Of a stretch of 38,989 nucleotides of DNA, positions 29,379 through 36,819 are shown piece by piece. Under the pieces are notes generated by a model, which was not told the DNA's origin, ran no database searches, and saw only the letters and a list, made by a program, of their open reading frames with translations. The DNA comes from Planctomycetaceae bacterium. GTDB taxonomy: Bacteria > Planctomycetota > Planctomycetia > Pirellulales > UBA1268. Location: assembly GCA_027486095.1 (NCBI GenBank), contig JAIXPT010000382.1, forward strand, positions 1-38,989. The letters are read 5' to 3'. The translations under genes were made by a program, and so were the position numbers. Positions within the stretch are counted from its first letter, which is position 1. Every line of letters begins with the position of its first letter.

Positions 29379-30785
29379 TCACGATCGCTGCCGTTCGATC
29401 CACGGGTTGCGTTCCGGACGGCTCTTCAACAGGTTGGCCTCGTCGTCCAGTCCGCCGTCAGCCGTCACGAAGACCTCCTTTGCGGGATCGAACGAAAGTT
29501 TGCGACCCAGAATCCAGGCATTGGCCGCGGCGTGGCACGCGATGTGGCTCTTGCGCATGACGTCGGCGTTACAGACGGTCGGCTGCCGGGACTTGATCGA
29601 ATCGAGAAAATTTCTCCAGTGGAGGACGACGTCATGCCACTTGGCCGTGTTTTCCGCGCCGGCCACTTCGGCCCGCAGGTTTTCGTCCGACAAATCGATC
29701 CGAGACAGGTCACCAGTTTCCACCCAGCCCTCGTCTCCAATGTACTTCACCGGGCACGTGCCGAGCGCCGTGTTCCAGTTGGGCCCCCGGTCGCCGAAGG
29801 GAGTTGCCAGGAAGTCGAGAAACAGGAGCACGCCGTTGGCGTAGCAGCATTCGATCCCCTTTTCGGTTGGCTCGAATGTGAGCGGCGTCGTGTCGTCACT
29901 GCCGTTTGCCCACTGGCAGAGGTCCACGGTGTGGGCGCCCCAGTCGAGCAGTTTGGCTCCTGAGTCAAAGTCGTAGATGCCACGCCACTTGCCGTCCGCA
30001 TACAGTTGGTTGAACGGTCGCCACGGCGCCGGGCCGAGCCAGAGATTCCAGTCGCAGATTTCTTTGGGAGGCGTCGGTTCGGCTGGCAACCATTCATTGC
30101 CCAGGATCGGGGAGTAGACCGAGGCGTTGAGTCGGGTGATCTTGCCGAGCTTACCCGATTGGGCGAGCCGCCGTGCGGCTGCGTAGTGTGGGGCGCTTCG
30201 TCGCTGCGTGCCGGCCTGAAAGATCCGGCCAGTCTTCTTGAACGTTTCGGCGAGCCGCTGGCAGATGTCGATCGTCAGACCGCAGGGCTTCTCGCTGTAG
30301 ACATCCTTGCCCGCCTCGGCCGCCATCAGGGAGGCTGGACCGTGCCAACGGTCTCCGGTAGCGATGAAGACGGCGTCGATGTCCTGGCGTGCGAGCAATT
30401 CGCGGAAGTCGTGATAGAGGACGCAGTCTTTGGTGCCATACTTCTCATCGACCAGCGTTTTGCCGATATCGCGGCGGGAGGCCTGCACGTCGGCGATCGC
30501 CACGCATTGCACGTCGGGTAGGCTCAGCATCGCCTTTAAGACGCCCCTCGCGCGGCCGCCGACACCGATCACACCGAGCGTGATCCGCTCACTGGCGGCG
30601 GCCGCCTGCTCGAGGCCGAGGGCCCGGGCCGACACGATCGTGGGCAACGCGACAGCGCCAGCCGCCAGGGACTGGGCGAGAAACTCGCGGCGTGATGCGC
30701 GGGGGTGATCGAAGCAAGAAGTAGAGGCCAAGGGCTGCGTCATGGGAGATACCTGCGGACTTGATTGGGATTCGAGTTCACTCAT
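29379..30785 (-). CDS. Gfo/Idh/MocA family oxidoreductase with Tat-type signal
   Basis: ASRREFLAQSLAAGAVALPTIV, ITLGVIGVGGRARGVLKAML, DVYSEKPCGLTIDICQRL, KEICDWNLWLGPAPWRPFN. ATGA overlap with the GH95 stop. Confidence 0.93.
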   Translation of the reverse strand: MSELESQSSPQVSPMTQPLASTSCFDHPRASRREFLAQSLAAGAVALPTIVSARALGLEQAAAASERITLGVIGVGGRARGVLKAMLSLPDVQCVAIADVQASRRDIGKTLVDEKYGTKDCVLYHDFRELLARQDIDAVFIATGDRWHGPASLMAAEAGKDVYSEKPCGLTIDICQRLAETFKKTGRIFQAGTQRRSAPHYAAARRLAQSGKLGKITRLNASVYSPILGNEWLPAEPTPPKEICDWNLWLGPAPWRPFNQLYADGKWRGIYDFDSGAKLLDWGAHTVDLCQWANGSDDTTPLTFEPTEKGIECCYANGVLLFLDFLATPFGDRGPNWNTALGTCPVKYIGDEGWVETGDLSRIDLSDENLRAEVAGAENTAKWHDVVLHWRNFLDSIKSRQPTVCNADVMRKSHIACHAAANAWILGRKLSFDPAKEVFVTADGGLDDEANLLKSRPERNPWIERQRS

Positions 30786-33151
30786 TGCATCACGCGTAGC
30801 TCGGAGTTGAGGGTGATCGTTTGCCCTGCGGTCGCCGTGAGAGACACCGTCTTGTCGCCCGTGCGGACGGTGAGGGCACCGGCTGTGCCGGGCCGCAGTG
30901 TGGCGGATTGCAGTCGGCCGCCCGCCCACGCGAGGTCGACCTCGACGTTTCCGCGGGCGCGGAGGCCGCGGACACTGCCTGCCGGCCATGCCTCGGGGAG
31001 CGCCGGCAGCAGATCGATCGCCCCGTCGTGGCTCTGGACGAGCATTTCGGCCACGGCCGCCGGGGTGGTCATGTTGCCGTCGATTTGGAAGACACCCGGC
31101 GTATTTGCCCGCGGATGGAAGTCCATCAGATTGGGGAACGTGCACCGGCGCAACAAGGTCATCGCCGTGTCGTATGCCTGTCTGCCGTCACCCAGGCGGG
31201 CCCACAGACAAGCGTTCCACGCCAGGCTCCAGCCGACGCTGCTGGCATCGCTGATATTCACCTTCTTGACCTGATCGCCGGTGATCCGTGCCACCAGCGA
31301 CTTGCGAGCCGCCTCGGCCAGATCGGGCGTTCGCCGCGGCGTCATGCTGCAGCCCGGATACACGCCGAACAGATGCGACACGTGACGATGTGCCGGCTCC
31401 CGCTCCTCGTATTCCTTGGACCATTCGAGCAGCCGGCCATCCGAGCCGATTTTCGGGCCGGCCAACTTCGCCCGCTTCGCACGGATCTCTTGGATGGTGT
31501 CGTCTTCGATACCGAGAATTCCGGCGGCTTCCAGCGTGTTGTCGAACACCTCGGCGATGAGCAGCTGATCGAGCGTCGGCCCCATGCAGAGCTGGCTGAT
31601 CGTGCCATCCGGCAGCACGAAGGAGTTCTCCGGAGAGATCGACGGGCCGCTGACCAACTTGCCGGTCTCCGGGTCCTGCACCAACCAGTCGCAGAAAAAT
31701 AAGGCGGCTTCCCGAATGGTCGGATACGCCCTCGTTCTCAGGAACTCGCGGTCCTGTGTAAAGCGATAATGTTCCCACATGTTTTGCACCGCCCAGCCGG
31801 CGCCCATTGGCCAGACGGTGAAGCCCTTGACCGGGCTCGTGAAGAAATTGGCATTCGTGCGGTGGGCAGCCACGAAGCCCCGGGCGTTGTAGACGTCTTT
31901 GGCGGTCTTGCGACCATTGACACGCAGGCGGTCGATGAGATCGAAGAACGGTACGTGCAGATCGGAAAGATTGAGCGTCTCGGCGTGCCAGTAAATCATC
32001 ATGGCGTTGGGATCGAGATGCCAGCCGCCGAACCACGGTGCATTCAGCTCATGATTCCAGAGCCCCTGCAGATTTGCCGGTAAGCCGCCGGGCCGTGACG
32101 AAGAAATCAATAAGTAGCGGCCGTAGTTGAAATGCAGCTCGATCAAGCCCGGATCGCCGCCGCCGTTTTTCACGAGATCCAGGCGTTTGTCCGTGGGCAA
32201 CTCCTCCGGGCCGTCGCCCACTTCGATGTCGACGCGGCGGAAATATGGCTGGCAGTCGGCCAGGTGCTCAGCCAGCAATCGGTCGCACGACATTTCGGCC
32301 GCACGATCGAGGGCCGACTGCGGCACGTCCTGCCAGCCCTCGGCCCCGTCGAAATCCGTGGCAGCTGACAACAACACGAGCGCCGAATCAGCCCCTGTCA
32401 CAACGAGCTTGCCATCGACCATGGCCCGCCGTCCCCCGTCATTGACAACCCGCAACTGTCCCAGGAAACGCGTGCCAGCCGTCGGCTCGCCATCATCCGC
32501 ACGGCCCCGCAACACGAGGTCGTCTCCCGATGCTTCGGTTTTCGCAGCCGCAATCCGGTCGAGCGCGGCAGTGAAGCTCACCCGCCCGGGCTTGTCGCAC
32601 GTGAATCGTACTACCAGCACCTTGGCAGGAAAGCTGACAAATGCCTCACGCACGAAGACTACATCGCCTTGGCGATAGCGCACGGTGGCGACGGCCCGTG
32701 CCATATCCAACTCGCGGCGATAGTCGCTCACCGCACCATCGGCATGAAAATGGAACGTCAGGTCCCCGAGCGGCTGATACGACCCGAGCGGCCGGTCGCC
32801 CAAAATCTCCTTCTTGACGAGCGCGTCCGCCTCGGCGTGCTTGCCGCCGAACAGCAGCCGGCGGACCTCCGGCAGATGCTCATGCGCGCCGACACGGTCG
32901 TAGTCCGAGCGATTTCCAGACCAGATCGTTTGCTCGTTGAGCTGAAGGCGTTCGTGCTCCACACCGCCGAACACCATCGCCCCGATCCGGCCGTTGCCAA
33001 CGGGAAGGGACTCGTGCCAAAGCTGAGCTGGCTGCCGATACCAGGCGACGGATTCACCTCCGTGCGCCAGCGAGTGCGACGCCAGCGACACCGCCAGAGT
33101 GCTCAGGAACAGGATGCACTCGAACATCGGTTTCATCGCAGGCGTATCCAT
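30782..33151 (-). CDS. Glycoside hydrolase family 95-like (alpha-L-fucosidase type), secreted
   Basis: WYRQPAQLWHESLPVGNGRIGAMVFGGVEHERLQLNEQTIWSG, LISSSRPGGLPANLQGLWNHELNAPWFGGWHLDPNAMMIYWHAETLNLSDLHVPFFDLIDRL, PSISPENSF, HRHVSHLFGVYPG, FQIDGNMTTPAAVAEMLVQSHDGAIDLLPALPEAWPAGSVRGLRARG. Confidence 0.95.
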   Translation of the reverse strand: MDTPAMKPMFECILFLSTLAVSLASHSLAHGGESVAWYRQPAQLWHESLPVGNGRIGAMVFGGVEHERLQLNEQTIWSGNRSDYDRVGAHEHLPEVRRLLFGGKHAEADALVKKEILGDRPLGSYQPLGDLTFHFHADGAVSDYRRELDMARAVATVRYRQGDVVFVREAFVSFPAKVLVVRFTCDKPGRVSFTAALDRIAAAKTEASGDDLVLRGRADDGEPTAGTRFLGQLRVVNDGGRRAMVDGKLVVTGADSALVLLSAATDFDGAEGWQDVPQSALDRAAEMSCDRLLAEHLADCQPYFRRVDIEVGDGPEELPTDKRLDLVKNGGGDPGLIELHFNYGRYLLISSSRPGGLPANLQGLWNHELNAPWFGGWHLDPNAMMIYWHAETLNLSDLHVPFFDLIDRLRVNGRKTAKDVYNARGFVAAHRTNANFFTSPVKGFTVWPMGAGWAVQNMWEHYRFTQDREFLRTRAYPTIREAALFFCDWLVQDPETGKLVSGPSISPENSFVLPDGTISQLCMGPTLDQLLIAEVFDNTLEAAGILGIEDDTIQEIRAKRAKLAGPKIGSDGRLLEWSKEYEEREPAHRHVSHLFGVYPGCSMTPRRTPDLAEAARKSLVARITGDQVKKVNISDASSVGWSLAWNACLWARLGDGRQAYDTAMTLLRRCTFPNLMDFHPRANTPGVFQIDGNMTTPAAVAEMLVQSHDGAIDLLPALPEAWPAGSVRGLRARGNVEVDLAWAGGRLQSATLRPGTAGALTVRTGDKTVSLTATAGQTITLNSELRVMQ

Positions 33152-33221
33152 ATGTCAACGGATCACGGGCCGGATTGGCCGCGATCGGATCAGACTCGAG
33201 GCCGATCCACCCGACAAGGAT

Positions 33222-33249
33222 TACGAGTGACCGGTGAAAAACTCGACAT
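33222..33249 (-). promoter_or_regulatory. Candidate ECF-sigma promoter (site 3) upstream of the GH95 operon
   Basis: Minus strand ATGTCGAGTTTTTCACCGGTCACTCGTA, 70 nt before the GH95 start. Confidence 0.75.
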
Positions 33250-33366
33250 GGGTCTTGTCCGACCCAGGGCAAGTGGACCGTCGGCGTCGGCTCGGTGTGC
33301 GTCGGGCCAGCCTCGGGCTGTTGGGGCAACTTTGGCTGCGTACCCCCAGTTCTCGTACCGGGTCGG

Positions 33367-36300
33367 TCAGTGCATGGAGCCGTGCAAAATCCCGTTCATG
33401 GGGGCGCCGTCGGCGGCCTTCGTGCGCCACTCGACCGCGTAGCACCAAGTGGCCGCGAAGGTGGGTACACGGAGCGTGACCCGCCGACCGTCGGCCGAAA
33501 CCTCGGCCATCGTCACCGCGCGGTCGCGTTCGTCGAGGTGCTTCGAGCCGTAATTCTTCGTCCGGTTGAGTCCCCAGGTGCGCACGGTCCACGCAGCCGG
33601 ATCGGCCGCGGCCGAGCGGTCGAGCGGCGCGCCGAAGTCGAGCGAGATCGCGCCCGGTTCCGTGTGGAGCCCGACGGGCATCGTGAGCGGCTGGTCGGTG
33701 CGCCGCACGCGAAATAGGCCGCCCGGCTGCGTGCGGTTGCCGGCCCAGGCGAAGAGCCCGCAGGCGTAGAGTGCCCCGTCGGCCGGATGGAAGCGGCCCC
33801 GCATGATGCCGGTGGGCAAGTCGGGGATCGGTAGCCTTACCACGCCCCCCTGCGTGCGTGAACGCCCCGCCGCGTCCCCCGCGGTGGGCTCCGTGAGCAC
33901 GAGGTGGATGCGGCCCTCGCCGTATGATAGCTCGATGAGCGCTGCTGTAATGGGCGCCCACGAGGGGTTTGGCACGCGCAGGAGTTCGGCCGGGGAGCGG
34001 TCGAACGCGTTCGTGATCCATACCACCGGCGGTTCCATCGCGGCGTCACTCTCATCGGTAACGTCCGTCCAGCCCAACAGGTTGCCGTAGAACCCTCCGG
34101 GTCGGACGTGGTTGATACGGTTCTTGGGGCACCAGAAGCCCTCCTGGTCGGTGACCCAGAATGTGCCATCGGGCTCTACGCACACGCCGTTGGCGGCACG
34201 GAATCCCGTGGCGATGATCTCGGTCGTCGAGCCGTCGCACGACACCTTAAGGAGCGTGCCGTGGTGGGGCACGACCGCGGAGAGGCCGTGGCGGCTGCTC
34301 TTGGCGTAGTACATGTTGCCGGCCGCATCGGTCTCGAGGCCCATCGCGAATTCGTGGAAGTGTTCGGTCACCTGGTGGTCGTCGTTAAACGTCTCGTAGC
34401 AGTCGGTCATGCCATCGCTATCGAGGTCGACAAGGCTGACGATCCGGTCGCGGCAGCCCACGCGGATCGTGCCATCCACTAACTTCAGCCCTAGCGGCTG
34501 GTAGAGGCCGCTGGCGATCCGTAGCCATTCGAGCCGGCCCGCGGCCGCGGTGATGCCGCGGACCGTCCAGACGTCGCCGTCCCACGTGCAGAGGGCGGCT
34601 TCGTCGGGCCCGGTAAAGTCGATTCCCGAAAAACGGACCTGGGCGTTCCACGGGTTCGTCGCCGGTGCCGAGAGCCCGTCCACGGCGAAAGGGCCGTCGT
34701 TGCTGCCTGGCACGAGCGATGCCTCGATCGACTCCGCCCAGAGACGCGGCGCGGGCCGGCCTACCAGCGAGCATGGCGGCGGGAGCGCGGTGAGCTCTGT
34801 GGCGTGGCGGGCAAGCGGTTCCGGTTCGGACCTCGCAATGGCGACGCTCACGTCGAGCGGTTCGGGGCCCGCCGGCACGACGAGATCGACGTAGCCGTCT
34901 CGGGTCTCGATCCGCGGTTGCGTCGCGGTGTCACCCGCGCGGGGCGGTCCCACGAGCGCTGCGGCGGCCGGAGCCGCGGCGAGACGCACCGCCAGCAGCC
35001 TCGGGCGGGCCCCGAGCGAGAACGACCGAATAGCGACTGGGATCAGCGTAGCCCCGTCGGCGAGCGGTGGCGCGAGGGCGGGAGACTCGAGCACGCGTGT
35101 CCCGGCGACCAAGTACTCGAGTACGACGGTCGACCGCGGCTCCATGACCGTGCCGCCGTCGGCTGCGACGTGGTGCAGCGCACGGAAAGTGACGTGTTCC
35201 CGCGGCAGCGGCCCGTAAGGCTTCCTGTCGCGGCCGAGTGGTCGTGGATCGGCGAAGGATCCTGTCGCCGGGTCGGCCCAGCCGGGCATCGTGGACAAAG
35301 TTGTCTGCACGTCGCCGGCCACCCGTGGGTGCGCGCCGTGCCGGCCATCGAAGTTGATACCCGCCCAGTCGATGAAGGATGCGCCCGTCCAAAACGCAGC
35401 CACGCGCACCGTGTCGAGTTCGTAGAGGAGCCAGGCGCGTCCGCCGCCCACGCCTCCCGGGCCGGTGTCGAGACGGACGGCAAGTCCCTTGCGGGCGACG
35501 TTCGTGCCGTCGCTCCCCACCTCGAAGCTGCCGGAGAGAAACGGCCCGTAGTCGTGCGTCCGCCAGGGCTCGATGAGCGTGGCCTCGGGACCGCGGCTCG
35601 TGCCAGTGGGCAGGCCGGCGACATAGTCGGCGGTGACGGCCGTGTAGCGGGTCGGGTTGTGCTCCTTGAGGAACTCCTCGCGGATGTAGTGGATGACGTC
35701 GTACTTCTGGCTCGGCACCATCCAGCCCTGCGCGACCATGAGCCCCGCGCCGTGCGTGAGCGTGTGGTACATCGCGTGGGGATCACTGCCTGCCTTGAAG
35801 GAGCCCGATGTGAAGCGCGGTGCTGTCGGCAGGGAGCCCGGCGCCTCGAGCGTGCCATGGCAATTAGCGCAGACCCGCGCGTAGATAGCGGCGCCGCGGT
35901 CGAACGCGTTCTTCGCCTTCGACGGGTCTCGCCAGTCGGCGATGAAGCCCGCGTGGTCGATGTCGGTCTCGTAGGTCGGCGGTATCTGCACGGCGAAGGT
36001 GGTCGGGTCGGGTGCCAGTGCCGCGGCCCGCTCTGGCCCCCCCTCTGCCACCTCGGCGAGGAACCGCACGAGGTCAAGAAACTGCCCGCGATCAGCGAGC
36101 AGGTTGGCAAGCCCCGCCGGCATGAGAGAGACGGTCGCCCCGACCCGTTCCTCCACGTCGGTCTTCCGGGTGGGCACCTCGCGGCCGCCGGCAGCGGCAT
36201 CCCGGACGATGATCCCGTCGGCCGTTTCGCGGGCCACGATCCCCGACAGGCTTCGGCCATCCGTCGTGACGATCGTCACGCCGCGGTCCTCGGGGCGGAC

Positions 36301-36669
36301 GACCGCCGAGGGGTCGAGGAGTGACTCGACGAGGTGCGCGACGAGCCGCTCGGGCGGCACACCCGCCGGCATCGCGGTGAGATTCGGCCCGAGCCGGCTC
36401 GGGCCTGCGCCCGCCGAATGGCACTGCGTACAGGTGATGTGGGGCGTGTGGAAGAGCTTCGAGCCCCGCCGCGCGTCGCCCGCTCGGGCCACGTCCGCCA
36501 CAAGGGCTGCCCTATCCTCGGCAGCGAGGTCCGCCGCGAGTCTCGCAGAACCGTTCAGCGGCGCAGCCGACACCGGTGGGGCAGCTGCCGCGAGGGTTGC
36601 GACGAGCAGGCACGCCCGTGCCATCCGCCCGCGACCGATCACCACGACTGCTTGCATCGCTTTCCTCAT
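33367..36669 (-). CDS. Large secreted diheme cytochrome with Pirellula/Verrucomicrobium-type heme domain, second cytochrome c and C-terminal beta-propeller-like region (DUF6797-like centre)
   Basis: ITCTQCHSAG (36418-36432) and YARVCANCHGT (35857-35871), GVTIVTTDGRSLSGIVARETADGIIVRDA, C-terminal propeller text (FHEFAMGLETDAAGNMYYAKSSRHG...GTLLKVSCDG..RAANGVCVEPDGTFWVTDQEG). ATG 36723 is an alternative start. Confidence 0.88.
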   Translation of the reverse strand: MRKAMQAVVVIGRGRMARACLLVATLAAAAPPVSAAPLNGSARLAADLAAEDRAALVADVARAGDARRGSKLFHTPHITCTQCHSAGAGPSRLGPNLTAMPAGVPPERLVAHLVESLLDPSAVVRPEDRGVTIVTTDGRSLSGIVARETADGIIVRDAAAGGREVPTRKTDVEERVGATVSLMPAGLANLLADRGQFLDLVRFLAEVAEGGPERAAALAPDPTTFAVQIPPTYETDIDHAGFIADWRDPSKAKNAFDRGAAIYARVCANCHGTLEAPGSLPTAPRFTSGSFKAGSDPHAMYHTLTHGAGLMVAQGWMVPSQKYDVIHYIREEFLKEHNPTRYTAVTADYVAGLPTGTSRGPEATLIEPWRTHDYGPFLSGSFEVGSDGTNVARKGLAVRLDTGPGGVGGGRAWLLYELDTVRVAAFWTGASFIDWAGINFDGRHGAHPRVAGDVQTTLSTMPGWADPATGSFADPRPLGRDRKPYGPLPREHVTFRALHHVAADGGTVMEPRSTVVLEYLVAGTRVLESPALAPPLADGATLIPVAIRSFSLGARPRLLAVRLAAAPAAAALVGPPRAGDTATQPRIETRDGYVDLVVPAGPEPLDVSVAIARSEPEPLARHATELTALPPPCSLVGRPAPRLWAESIEASLVPGSNDGPFAVDGLSAPATNPWNAQVRFSGIDFTGPDEAALCTWDGDVWTVRGITAAAGRLEWLRIASGLYQPLGLKLVDGTIRVGCRDRIVSLVDLDSDGMTDCYETFNDDHQVTEHFHEFAMGLETDAAGNMYYAKSSRHGLSAVVPHHGTLLKVSCDGSTTEIIATGFRAANGVCVEPDGTFWVTDQEGFWCPKNRINHVRPGGFYGNLLGWTDVTDESDAAMEPPVVWITNAFDRSPAELLRVPNPSWAPITAALIELSYGEGRIHLVLTEPTAGDAAGRSRTQGGVVRLPIPDLPTGIMRGRFHPADGALYACGLFAWAGNRTQPGGLFRVRRTDQPLTMPVGLHTEPGAISLDFGAPLDRSAAADPAAWTVRTWGLNRTKNYGSKHLDERDRAVTMAEVSADGRRVTLRVPTFAATWCYAVEWRTKAADGAPMNGILHGSMH

Positions 36670-36741
36670 TTCGGCGGCAGATCGCGCGAACACGCGGGTA
36701 GTGATCGTATTGGAGGGGTGCATGGAGCACCTTGGCCGAAG

Positions 36742-36769
36742 TACGAGCGGGCAACAAAAAACTCGACAT
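36742..36769 (-). promoter_or_regulatory. Candidate ECF-sigma promoter (site 4) upstream of the diheme cytochrome gene
   Basis: Minus strand ATGTCGAGTTTTTTGTTGCCCGCTCGTA, 18 nt before ATG 36723 and 72 nt before ATG 36669. Confidence 0.75.
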
Positions 36770-36819
36770 TGGCTGCGTCGAGACGGCCAATTTGCCCGTG
36801 TGCCGTACGTCGCCTGGCG

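Noticed and set aside
19351-36324. Long plus-strand ORFs 19351..21768, 22857..24905 and 34804..36324
   Set aside because: Antisense to the helical/esterase fusion, DUF1501/PSCyt1 and the diheme cytochrome respectively; low-complexity composition.
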